Source: Gossypium raimondii (taxonomy: Eukaryota > Streptophyta > Magnoliopsida > Malvales > Malvaceae). Taken from it: 64,000 nucleotides of DNA. Below the pieces are notes generated by a model. The model saw nothing but the letters and a program-made list of their open reading frames with translations, ran no database searches and was not told the origin of the DNA. A program made the position numbers and the translations under genes. Below, in pieces: positions 1 to 12,400 of the stretch. The stretch is from positions 44,673,733 to 44,737,732 of the forward strand of contig NC_068571.1 of NCBI RefSeq assembly GCF_025698545.1, read 5' to 3'. Positions within the stretch are counted from its first letter, which is position 1; every line of letters begins with the position of its first letter.

Positions 1-543
1 TTAATTAATGCATCGGTTTCCGTGGACATGCTCTAGCTACGTTAAAGGAGATGGTTTCCCCTTCTCATACGTTATCTTACCATTGGCATTCCCTATCTTT
101 TGCACACACGTGTTGATGTAAAAACTCTGTAAAATATTTTCATGTAAAAAGTAGGACTATATTTACTGTGAAGTTGATGCACAATGGGTACAAATAAAAA
201 AGGAGACAACCTTATTTTCAAACAAGTTATTGCACAACTATTTTTATGGTCTTTATACATAAAACTCAACCATCTATCTTAAGTTCTAGAGGAACAGAAA
301 TACAACACCATTCATCCATAAAACGAATGAACTCCAAACACCGACAGACACTTCCGATACCAAGGTTCTGTTTACCCCGAGACAGGCTAACTAAAATAGA
401 AGTGAACATAAACAAGAAAACCAAGCATCCTATATACTGCAAGTCGGCCTAGCCGACTAAATTGTCAAACACATTGACATGCTTTTTATCTATGATTAAT
501 CAACTGCATCTGACAATATATACATGATGAGCAAGTAAGTGTT

Positions 544-3483
544 TCAGTCTGAAACTTTGTGCAGTTCCTGGTGGCGATGAGCATGCTGAGCAGAAGAATA
601 AGCTGAGAAAGCAGATCCAGTAATGCTGAGGGAGTGCTTTGCAAGGTCCATACTTCTCTTAGTACCCAACCATAAAACCCAAAAGAATCCAACCCAACCT
701 GATTCATATTGACGTATCAGATGAGAAGCAGTACTCCAGAAAAATTAAGTTGCTTAATAAAAAGCATAAATCGATTTTCAATGTGAAGAGTTTCAAGCTT
801 CAGGTTGAGATAGTTTGATATAGCAATTATAAAGACATGAAACACATAATTACTTACGGTTACCACAGTAGTATGAAAATGATAACAGTGCCACAGAAAG
901 ACAGCAATTCGAATAAAAGAGAGAAAACAGTGCAGATACACTCAATAACAAAACTACTTAATGTGCAGTAGGAAGTATATCAACTTAGGCATTGAAACAT
1001 CTTATCCCATTCCCTCCAATTTGGAGGGCATGAAACAGCATAATTGCATGAATCTGAAACGGAAAAAGAAGAAAAAATACAGCAACCACTGTGCATGTGT
1101 GTATGCAAACTGGCACACAAAAAACCACTCACATGGTTTAGCAAACGTGGTCAGTAAAGGGAATATAGGTCATTATTTTGTGTTAGAAGCTAGGCAAAGC
1201 CATACGGCAAGAGAGAGAGTGAGAGAGAGAAACCAATTAACGAACATACTCATGGTGATGATAGAAAGTGCAGAGTAAAAATCTAAATTCAGTTCCCCAC
1301 TTTCAGTAAAAGGAATATGGGTCATTATTTTGTGCTAGAAGCTAGGCAAAGCCATACGGCAAGAGAGAGAGAGAGAGTGAGAGAGAGAAACCAATTATCG
1401 AACATACTCATGGTGATGATAGAAAGTGCAGAGTAAAAATCTAAATTCAGTTCCCCACTTATAGGCTGTGACATATCCTTTTTCTACTCTGGGACACGGA
1501 AGGCCACCCCACAGATATGTAAATAAAAACTAAATTCTGTTCCCCACTTATAGGCCGTGACATATCTAAATAAAAACTTTGGGACACCAAAGGACCACCC
1601 CACAGATACACTCCAAGGAGAAAATCATGGATTTAGCCCAACATACTGCATACATCGACTTGTTGCAACTTCATTCAGATTACCATCTAAAATAACCCAT
1701 AAGGACTGAAATTCATTCGGGGACATGGTTTCCAGCAAAAATTTATAAAGATAAAAAAGTTCAACCCTATAAAAAGATAAAAACAAAAAGACTTCATCTT
1801 GTAGTTTCCAACCAAGTATAATCTTAAAACTATAAGAATGAAACAAAGTAAAAACTAAAATAGATGCTTAAAAAGATATACCTGTAGCTACAAGAGCAGC
1901 TATAATTGCTGAAATTATTGCAGTTGAAATAACAAAAGCAGCAACCGATATGGCCCCAATGTAAAAAACTGTTACACAGGCAAAGAAAAGAGCCAAGAAG
2001 CCTCCTGCAGCAGCCAAAGCAATGAGGGAAGAGATGATGACGGCATTGACAGTTGCAGCTAGAAAGAAAAGCATAAATACAAGCAATCCTGTCAAGGTAA
2101 GAAAAGCAATGGACCCAACCTGCAGAAGTATCGGTAAAAGGCCAGTTAGAGGATTCTGAAGAATGTAAATTAAGGGAGCTAGCGGACACAAGGCAAAAAA
2201 AGCAAACCAAAAAATGTGATCAAAGTAAACACCACTTATTTATCATAACTAGATATCAATTTAAGCAGCAAGAAAGAAGAGCAGCATGGTGTATAAGGTA
2301 TGCACAAAAAAAGTTGTACAAGCAAACATAGAAAAATTATAAAGTCCAGAAGGCACAAAGCAATTTGAAACTCATGCCACAATCTGTAACTCAGCTATAA
2401 GATGCAACCATTATGAATTTAACGTTTCCAAGTAAAAAAAGAAAGACTCATCCAAGCTTCTAAAATGACGCATTTTCTTTATGAGTCAATAGAACATTCT
2501 TAAATGAACTCAGGAAGTAACTGTTCACCGGCCTTCGCTCACAACCGTAACCCTTTAGAGGATAACATCTGCAATACATGTTTCCTCAAGAGACATGACA
2601 AAATAAACAAACACTCATTTCATTATTTCATATAACATTACTTTTACTTATTCAAGAGAAAAAATATTTATATATATGTATCGTCAATAGTTGGAAACAA
2701 TATAGCTTCATCTATTCAAGCCTCTCTCTCCACACAACTCACGCATAAGAACTGATGCACACAAAGAAATCAGTGCCTATCAAAATCAAAAGTGGTCCTA
2801 TTGTGTTACAAGTCTGCCAATTTAACTATCTCTCACTGGAGTGATGAAAATCTTCCAGTGCCCGGCAAAATTATACTCATTAAAGCTTAACTAGGTTGTT
2901 CTTGCTTCCTGCTTCTTTAACAATTGCTCTCAAACAAAATCATACTTGATTAAAAACGAAAAAAGAATGCTTAAAATGTATTACACCATCAAAAATTTAA
3001 ATTTCACCAAGGGATTTCTTCTACCTCTACTTTTGTAAGAACAGTAAATCAAATAGAAATAATATTACAAACTTCACATGATTTTGGTCAAGCAATGCGA
3101 TGATTAAGAATTCGTTCTTTCCTTTAACAATTATCAATTCTGAAGCAGAAGAAAGGCAGAAAGAAATCGTTTAACAAAGTAATTTGAAAAAAATAAATAA
3201 AAAAAACCCTCACAGAGATGACAAGAAGAGCACGAAGGGGGCTGCCACTACGAGTCCACCGTATAACAGTACGGCTAGTGTTTCTAGAGGCTTCCACAAG
3301 GCGAGGCCCATTCTCGGAAACAGAGATCTTGATCCGCTGCAGAAGCGGAGCTGGTGACGATGAAGATCCATCGGGGTAGATGATCGTCGAAATCAAACGG
3401 CGGAGAGCTTCATGGAGCAGCATTTCCTCACTTTGGGTGCAGTTATTTTCGTCTACGGACGCACCGTTCATTTGCTCCGTCAT
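544..3483 (-). CDS. Hydrophobic-hairpin membrane protein, candidate LDIP/promethin-like lipid-droplet factor (3 exons)
   Basis: Exons on the minus strand are 3483-3214, 2155-1882 and 698-544. They join in frame to about 232 residues with stop TGA at 546-544. The first 90 residues are polar and include EEMLLHEALRRLISTII, which could form an amphipathic helix. Exon 2 is almost entirely hydrophobic, about 90 residues rich in Ala, Ile, Leu, Val and Phe with short breaks, as expected for a membrane hairpin or several short membrane segments. Exon 3 has a Trp-rich end of that segment followed by a basic, His-rich tail. Plant LDIP proteins (partners of lipid-droplet-associated proteins and promethin/LDAF1-like) are known to have this size and plan, so that is my best guess, but no family signature proves it. 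A reticulon-like or generic ER protein remains possible. Intron 2 (699-1881) carries a tandem repeat. Confidence 0.75.
1151..1460. repeat. Imperfect tandem duplication, about 152-bp unit, with GA microsatellite
   Basis: Two copies begin with TCAGTAAA at 1151 and 1303. Both carry a GA-rich run and then the same long block ending in TTCAGTTCCCCAC. Copy 2 has a slightly longer GA tract. The segment following copy 2 (from about 1441) partly recurs at about 1530. The repeat lies inside intron 2 of the hairpin-protein gene. Confidence 0.85.
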
Positions 3484-3723
3484 TGTTGATGTGTTATTGC
3501 TTTGATGTAAGTTGAAGAACTAAGGAAAAACCTCAAAGATCAAAGATAGAAATGAAGAGTGAAGATGAACTCATCAATGACACGTAGAATTTGGAATAAT
3601 ATTTTCTCGTTGGTTGTTGGGATTTTTTTAAATAAATAAAATAACTTTATTTTAAGTTGATTACATTCAACTCAAACACGTGTGCTGTCTGTACGTCACA
3701 TGGTTCGGTATTATTATTTTTAA

Positions 3724-4274
3724 GGGTAAACTACACTCAATATCACTAAATTATTACCGATTTACATTTTGATCACTCAATTTTAAAAAGTTAAATGGTC
3801 ATTGAACTGTTCAAAAGTTTTCATTTAAGTCGCAGCTATTCAAAGTTTTTATTTAAATCACTAGGCTGTTAGTTTCTTTTTTAAATCTAGCTAGTGAACT
3901 TCAAGCAACGATTCGACGATTAATACGATTGATCAATATCTATCAACGAGTAGAAGAACATATCATGGATCTAAGTCAATCTACCGGTTAGTGTCAGAGA
4001 TCGAAGAAGAAAGCTATTTGGATTTTGATTCGTAGATTTGTGACAATAAAAGTTGTTTCATGAAATAAACTAAATTGCAAAATAGGAGGGAAAAAAAGTT
4101 TTCAATTGATATAGGCAATGTAAATGGAGAAGATCATACAACTACAATTTTAATAGTCTAATGACTTAAATGAAAACCTTCGAATAGTTTAGAGATCATT
4201 TTGTAATTTTTTTAAGCTGAGTGATCAAAACGTAAACTTACATATAGTTTAGTGATATCGTATGCAGTTTACCC
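3724..4274. mobile_element. Palindromic Mutator-type MITE, 551 bp, with 9-bp target duplication
   Basis: The left end GGGTAAACTACACTCA and the inverted right end GGGTAAACTGCATACG continue into long imperfect terminal inverted repeats, both reading ATATCACTAAA and TTTTGATCACTCA. The element is flanked by perfect copies of TATTTTTAA at 3715-3723 and 4275-4283. A 9-bp duplication with long TIRs fits the Mutator (MULE) superfamily. No coding capacity is seen. A related copy lies at 53128-53854. Confidence 0.88.
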
Positions 4275-4283
4275 TATTTTTAA

Positions 4284-5063
4284 TAAATATATATATTAAA
4301 ACGATTAAATTGATTTTATATGGCACAACAAAATGTGTAAAATATGTTGAATTTTATATATATTTTTCTTGTTCCAATTCTAATTATATATCTCTTATAA
4401 AAATTCTAATTATATTTTACAATATAAAGTGTCATTAAATAGAGAGAAAATAGTAAAATAAAAATTTTAGAATTATGTCCAATTAACTTATAATGTCAGT
4501 TCAATTAAAGGTTTTGATAAAAATAAAATAAAATATTTTTATTTTTATTTTTATTTATATGAATAAATTTTAATAAAATTTTAGTAAGTTAAAATTGAAT
4601 TACTTTGTGCAGTGTTAAAATAATTATGTTTTAAGTATTCTTTAGTGGAGAATAACATCGAGTTGATCCGTCCTTAAACAATTCCTACTCCTGTCTTTAT
4701 AAAAAAGATCAATTTATTTGATATAAATATAATTACATATTATTGAATCCAATTTGTCAAAATATTAACAATATAGAATTTATAAAATATGCAAAGTTAA
4801 TTTAATTTTGCAATTAAGCTAATTAAAATTTTCTCATTAATTATATATTTAAAATTCAATAGTCACGAATGTCTATACTCTATACTTTAATTAAAAATTA
4901 TCCCCAAGTAATTAGATAATGAGATGCACCAAATTCGGATCTCGGAGTGTGTTGCCAGTCGACACAACGGAGCATTGGCCATCAAGTAAAGGTTTTCTCA
5001 ACGGGGAATTTACATGGTAGGTCCCTTTATTATAAGGATCAGATGAAATTAATCTATATACTA
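4284..5063. other. AT-rich intergenic stretch
   Basis: No gene or bounded repeat was recognised here. Composition is strongly AT-rich with scattered homopolymers. It separates two MITEs between the divergent hairpin-protein and TPR genes. Confidence 0.6.
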
Positions 5064-5072
5064 TTAAATAAA

Positions 5073-5766
5073 AGCTTAATATAACATTTAGTACTTGAAT
5101 TTGACACTTTTTCCTAATTTGGTATATAAATTTTTTTGGCCCAATTTGGTACATGAACTTGGCAATTTTTTCTAATTTGGTACCTAAACCTTTTTATGTT
5201 CAATTTAATACCTAAATTTATTTAATGTTATAAAATTACATAAAATACTAACAATGTTAATTTTTTTATGCTACAAAAATATTATCATCATTAGAGGAAA
5301 TTCATGTTAAAAAATTGGTATTCAACCATGCTTAACAAATTAATATTAGATAAGGAAAAAAGATTTCAAAAACCCCAAATTAAAAGAAATTTATTATTTT
5401 CAATTAATAAAATAAATAAATAAATAAATTAAACTAAAATAAATTAAACATATAAAATATATAAAAATATCATATCATCTGTCACATGTCGGTCATACAT
5501 TGATTATTTTTGCTACCTCATAAAATAATATTTTTAGTAAATTGGAGTAATTTGCAAAACATTTGACAAGTACCAACTCAAACAAAAAAAAAAGGTTAGG
5601 TACCAAATTAGGAACTAGAGTCAAATTCAGGTACCAAATTGAACCCAAAAAAATTAAGCACCAACTTAAGAAAAAGTGTCAAGTTTGAGTACCAAATTAG
5701 ATAAAAAAAATTAGATAACAAATTAGAAAAAAAGTATCAAGTTCAGTGCCAATGTTATATTAAGCC
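5073..5766. mobile_element. Palindromic MULE-type MITE, 694 bp, with 9-bp target duplication
   Basis: The left end AGCTTAATATAACATTTAG pairs with the inverted right end GGCTTAATATAACATTGGC. Both arms then carry several copies of a phrase like CTAATTTGGTACC. Perfect TTAAATAAA copies flank the element at 5064-5072 and 5767-5775. This supports a non-autonomous Mutator-like insertion. It has no open reading frame of note. Confidence 0.88.
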
Positions 5767-5775
5767 TTAAATAAA

Positions 5776-6489
5776 TGAGCAAGTTATGTTAGTATTCATT
5801 TAATTATTAGTAAGTTTTTTGGTCATCCTACTATAAATAGTTACAAGATGGTCACTTAACTATTCAATTTTGTATATTTTAGTGGGCTAATGATGCTAGC
5901 TTTTAAAATGGGTACAATAACAATTTCAACCCTCAAGAAGTATAAATTATATCAAATTAGTCTTGATTCTAAAAATGTTGATGTAAAATTAAAAATTGTT
6001 AACATTGTTAAATTCAAGTCCCCTATAATGCCATTTTTATGACATGATTATCAAGTGAGTAACTCTTTTAAAATTTTAAAATGTCATATCAATAAATTTA
6101 ATAGAAAAATTATAATGGTAAATGGTGTTAACAATTAGACCTAAATTATCAAATCAAAAAAATAGAAGAATTAAATTCTTAAAAAACGTGAACTAAATTT
6201 TAAATATATAAAACTTAAATCATGTTGTAACATTTAAATTTTAACTATTTAGTCCAAAAATAATTAAAGCTTATTATTTTCAAGGCATCTAAATTTTTAA
6301 TTTTTTAAGGAGGCCTCACATTATTTAATATTTATTAAATTTAGTCTCTTCTTTATGGTTTGGTTTCCCACTTTTCTTTTCTTTACCGCGCTCTTTTCCA
6401 TTATTTTCCTTTCTTTAATTTTCCCTTCCTTTCCTTTTATTATTAGTTATCGGTTAGGGTAGAAAACCGACGTACTGCAAAAGCAGAAG
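5776..6489. other. Intergenic region and probable promoter/5' leader of the TPR gene
   Basis: AT-rich sequence to about 6350 is followed by a pyrimidine-rich stretch (TTTTCTTTTCTTTACC and similar) of the kind common around plant transcription starts. No TATA box could be assigned with confidence. Confidence 0.45.
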
Positions 6490-9400
6490 ATGTATCTGCG
6501 TAAAGCTGCCGTTAGTTTGCTAAGGAGAGTTCGCCTCCCTTCCCACTCCATCTTCACTTCTGTTTCTCCTCCAACAACTTCAATGGCTATCGCCACTCCG
6601 TTGCCGTTCTCTCTTTCCAGTATGTTTCTCAATTTTTAAATTTTTGTGATCATTTTTGTTAATTTCGCTATTTTTCCTGAATTCACTTTCGATTCAGTGA
6701 CGCTACACTGAATCTGGTCAAGCCCGTATTATCCTTTTAAATTTGAGAGAGTTCCAATTCTTAGATTAGAATTCTAATTATTTGGATTATTCCCCAAATT
6801 GTTCTTCATTTTTTTGTTTATTATGTACCAGTGTTTGTTACTTCTGCTATTTACTTGCTTTAGGAACCAAAAAGAAAAAAAAAAAAGTGAATTTGGGTAC
6901 AAAAGCAAACAAATTTAGAAAATGTAAAACTTTTTGGCAACAAAATGCTTGAGTCTACTTTTGATAGTAGAAATAGTGTTGCCTTTTAGCCATGTTCATG
7001 TTTGTTGACTTCCCTCGGAAAAAACGAAGAGGAAAGAGTGAAACGAGTAGCATAAGTTACAAGTTAACTCTGTCTGTAATGGTCTTTCATGTTTAGCTGT
7101 TATATTATCTAGTTCTTCCTGATATCATCGATTTTGATATTATTGCAGGAAAAATCCAATTCCCCAATCAATTTGGTAATGGAAGTTCATGGAGTACGAC
7201 TTATGCTGATCCTCCTATATGGACTATACTATCTATTCAAGCTGGTATAACTTCTCACTTTCTCTCTCATCAAATTTTCCTTCTTACCTACTATACTAGT
7301 CTTTATCTCTGCACTGTAACTTTTTTCTTTTGTCATTTCTACTGAAGTTCTTGTACTCCTCCTCAATCACACCCTCAAACATTTAAAAAGGACTCAGTTT
7401 TTCTTCTTTCTTTTTTTCAATGGGGTTCTCGGTTGATAAGCTACAATATTGCTGCCTTCTATTGACTTGTTGCATTAGATCATATAGGGAGTATTTCTAT
7501 GTTCTGTAAATCCTCTTATTCCCTTTTGGATATCTGGGTATCATTTTAATATGATTCCTGAAAATTCAAGCACTTCCTTAATGAACTTTTGGGTTAGAAA
7601 TAGAACTGCAGAAAAGTTTAATGTTTTCTCCCTTTCTTATCAAAGTGTTTTGATTTTTTTGGTCTTTCACAATTCAAAATGTTGTTGAATTTCTTTGTAG
7701 CATATGTAGAATTTTTTGGTGTTTCTATCTAGAATTTCTTAACCTATATTGTTGTCTGCCCTCCTCTTTCTCATATGTATAATATATTTGAGAAAAATGG
7801 TTTTTACTGTTTTCTATTGAAGAGTATTTGTTTCGAATTATGCACTGGATAGATATGCAAACAAAGAATATTGGCATCTTGATATCACGTTTTAACCTTC
7901 TTGTTCTTTGAGTTGATCAAAGATTTGTCTAATGTATTAAATTTTTTTCAGGAAATTGTAGTTTGCATTGATTTTTGCTGGAGATGGTTTCCATATCTGA
8001 TTCTGGTTTCTATTTGGTTATGGCTACCAAATTTGGTGCCCATACTATTGTCCCCCCCCCCCAACCCAAATTTAAAATCTTGAAGATGAATTGAGAGGGG
8101 AAGAATAAAAATAGTTCAAGGGGCCAAAAAAAAAAAAATCCTTGTCATCTTCAGACTTTCCAAATTTTGTGAAAATGCCATGTCAGTTTGTTCAAAGACA
8201 CAATAATGAAGTCAATGACCATGTCAGCAATGCCAATTATGATAATTTGACATCGTTAGCAATTGAGTGGATTAACAAATAATTTAAGTAAGAAGACATG
8301 ATTTAATATGAATTATTGTTGAGGCACTAAAAGTGTCACTTTGATCAAGTACTGAGACTAGTTGTTCATTTGGCATTGGCCAAACTGAAATACATAGATA
8401 AAACACTCAATTAACCTACAAATCCAGGTTCCTCTATCAACATCTTAAAGATCATTACGAAAATCTTAAAATCCTCAAAAATTTCTTGAGTTCTTGCTAC
8501 CCATAGATCATACAAGTCATGACCCTTGGGCTTGTCCATTCATCAATAGACCTTCATCCTAAGTCTGTATTAAGCCAGAACTCAAATCATGTAAATAAAA
8601 CCAAAATTAAGCATATTTTAAAAACAAATTGTTGAAAGCTCAAATCTTAGCTTGGTTGTGCTGGTAAAATAAGATGAAGGGGATCAGCTGGAAATGGGAA
8701 AAAAAGGGGTATAAAATAAATGGGAGTGAGACAAAGAAAGATAGGAGGAATGTCACTGAATAGATGTCAGTGGTTTGCAGTGACTGCTGGGTGCTTGAAG
8801 AGAATGAGAGTAATTGCAAAGAAAGACAACAAATGCAGAGAACTTTTAGAACTTGAAGCCAACCATGCAGACACTTAGAGATACATATATTGTGCAAATC
8901 AAAGCAATAAATGTAAAGCAAAATGTTGCTAAAATTAACTGAAATTCCTTTTCCCATCAAATGATTTAATTGCTTTTCTTAGATCAGTATTTAGCTTCAA
9001 TTATTGACCATTTAAGATATATTAGTTCATACTAATGTCTCATTTTTTCCATGTATTTTCGGTTTAAAATTGCATGTTCCTATTCTTGAAAAAAGGCAAT
9101 GAAGCTTGCATGCTGCTGTGCTTTTTCTGTACGCTATCCATGATTCATTTTTTTGGTATTCATCTTCATTGCTGAAACCATGATCCTTGCATCCTTCTTG
9201 ATCAAAGGTACCGTTATCCTTTCTTAAGTAATAGAGCTTTTGAGCTGAACTAAAACAAGAAAAAACACATTGAATCCTTTAAGGTATAGCTAAACATCCA
9301 AACAAAATGCCTTAGCTTTTTAAAAGTTACTTTTAAATCTATTTAAAAGTTACTTTTAAATCTATCTCAAATATTTTCTTTGATCGGTTATCGTCTTACA

Positions 9401-12400
9401 ATTGATTACTGCTTATACAATTCTTGTTGATGGCTCTGTTTTCTTTGCAGCTATAATTTTGGGGATAAATGTCCACCCCGTTTTTGCTGACGATGGCTCA
9501 AATCAAACAAATACAGAGAGTGATATCCAAGGCGCTAACATTTCTGGATTACGTAAAATTGAGGATGGCTCTGTTATATCCAATGTACACACATCTAAGT
9601 GGAGAATTTTTACAGATAATGGGAGGGATTATTTTCTGCAGGCAAGCATTTTTTGCTCTACTTTTTATCTCTCTGTTTTAGTTTCTGACTTGCTCTCTCT
9701 CCCTCTTCCTTTTATAAATAATAGGGAAAACTAGAGGAAGCAGAAAAGTTCTTCCTTTCTGCAATCCAGGAAGCTAAAGAAGGATTTGGGGAGAGAGATC
9801 CCCATGTTGCATCTGCATGCAACAATTTGGTGAGTCTACTTCTCAACTGCCTTTGGCTATAATCATGGTAGATGCAACATACATACTCCAAAAACTATCT
9901 ATTTGTATCTTATCTTATGATTGAAGCACCCTAATGTTTCCAACACTTTCAAGTACATATCTAATACTGCACAAATTAAAAAAATATATATATCTTTGAT
10001 ACTTTAAGTACACTTATTCATAGCTATTATTTATGGTATGCAAAATATATCTACTTGTTTGTATAATTTGATATTGAGGTTTTGGTGGCATTTCTATTGT
10101 TTAGGACATTGAATGATTTTAAAACTTGCTTCTAGGTGAGAAAGGTTTGAAATATCTCTAAGGCTTAATGCATTTTTTAATTTCCGAATTAGACACTTTT
10201 TTCTAATGTAGTAGCTTTGATTTTTTTTGTCTAATGCGGTACCTGTATTTGGCAAAAGTTATACATTTTAGTACCTAAAAGTTAGACTTGATAATGGGCT
10301 GGGCCATTGCAAAACTTTAGGCCCGTTTTCTAGGCCCAGGCCCAGCTTGAAAATGGGCCTAAAATTTTGTCCAAGCTTGGTCCGACTGAAAAATGCTAAA
10401 CCTGAGCCCAGCCCGTATTAATTTTTTATATATTATTTTTATATAAAATAAATTTAAAAAATATAATACATCAAATACACTAAAAACATTAAAATAAATG
10501 TTTCCCAACAAATTGAAAATACATTAAAAAAAAAAGTCTTTATACTTAAATAACATTAAGGTAATTGCAACTTAGCAAGCAAATGCCTCTTGCAATTACC
10601 TCTAACATAGTAGCAAAATTAATAATAAAATAAGAGTTATATAATATCCAAACAATAACAACAAAATAGTAACAATCTGATAGGAAAATGGAAGCAAAAC
10701 AACATCAATGGCGACAAACAACAGCAAAACAGCAGTGAGGAAAACATTTGGGCAAATTTGGGCCGGGCCGAGCCAAAAAATTTTACTTGAGGTTCGACCC
10801 ATTTAGAAAACAGGCTTTATTTTCTTGTCCAAGCTCATTTTTTGGGCCTATACTTTTACCTAAACCCTCCCACTTTTTAGGCGGACCTTCGGGCTTAAGT
10901 GGTGGCCCGGCCAATGATTAGGTCTACTAAAAGTAATAATTTTAATTTTTAGTGTTTAATTCGAGTTTTAGGGTTACTTTGATGAAAATTTATAATTAAT
11001 TAATAATATTAGCAATTAACTTTCATTGAATCAACCCTAAAACCTAAAAATCACATTAATCAAACTATATTTAACAAATTAAAAAATATTAAAAAAATTC
11101 ACAATTAACAAAAAATTTATTCTATTAACAAAACCATGAAAGTTTGAACCTAATAATATTAGCAATTAACTTTCATCAAATTAACCTTAAAACTCGAATT
11201 AAACACTAAAAAGTATATCTATTTCTACACTGGACAAGAAAAAAACACTAGTTTTGGCCACATTCTAACCATTATCTTGCACCAAAATGTATATCTTTAG
11301 CCAAATTAATATAGGTACCACATTGGACAAGGAAAAAACACTAGTTTTGGCTGTTTAGCTTGACAGAATATATATTTCTACATTGGATCTGCTTTCATCA
11401 GTTTCATTTGTTCTCTGCTTAGAGTAATTGCTCGAGAATAACACCGATGCCAATGTTGAATTTGGTTTGATATGTAATGTTGTTGTGGCTGGAAGCTTCT
11501 GACATAGGTGATCTCTCTCAAGCATGTTGACATAGTCAAATTTTTTTAATACCTTGAAAATTTCAATCACTGGTATGTTTATGTGAGCCCCATATCTATT
11601 AAACAGTGCGGACCCATCACACTTTTGGGAATGCTTAATAGACCATTGGTTGTCTTATATTTACTCTAGGTATCCACATTGTCCAAATGAAAGTAGTGAT
11701 GTCAATTCTTTCTTCTCATGAAGTTAAGATAAAAAGCTTCTCTTTTCCTTGCTTTTTTCTTCTCTAAATCTATTTATTTACATTGCAATGTAGCTTCTTC
11801 TGTTTAAGAAATTCATTCCCTTGTTCCCTTTACTTTTTTCCCTTTCATCCTTTTTAGGCAGAGCTTTACAGAGTTAAAAAGGCATTTGACAAGGCAGAAC
11901 CTTTGTATTTAGATGCCATCCGCATATTAGAGGAGGCATTTGGCTCTGAAGATATACGGTAACTAGCGCGTTACTTTTTAAACTTACAGAAGGATCATAT
12001 GTCATCAGGATTATATCTCAAGTATATTATTTTGTACATTTTTCTTTCATATAATATTTTAAATTTCATGAAGATGGCATGTTCAGATACACTTGCACAG
12101 TTAAGTAATTTTCTAGTAATTATTCATGTTTATGTTTCCATGCATTATACATCATCTACCGTACAGAATCTGCTTTGTTTAGTGTTGTAACTGTCAATTC
12201 AGGTTAGGATTTGATGTAGAAGAAACTAAGGCTTATGCAGAGTAGGTTTGAAGGAAAAGACTAAGATTTGGGAGTTGCCTTCTTGCTTGGGTTTCAGATC
12301 TGGTTTAATTTATATCGAGGAATATGAAGAAAAAAGGAATTAATCAGATAAGAGGAAAACATAAAAGCCAAGATGAGAGATTGAAAATCCTACGCAACTT

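Noticed and set aside
961..1278. 105-aa plus-strand open frame
   Set aside because: It runs through the GA microsatellite and tandem repeat in an intron of the opposite-strand gene.
3214..3220. Alternative longer exon 2 of the hairpin gene, starting at the CTAG acceptor near 2177
   Set aside because: It does not keep frame with the GTGAGG donor of exon 1, whereas the CTTCAG acceptor at 2156-2161 does.
8640..8960. 106-aa minus-strand open frame in TPR intron 2
   Set aside because: No recognisable family and hydrophobic low-complexity content; intronic noise.
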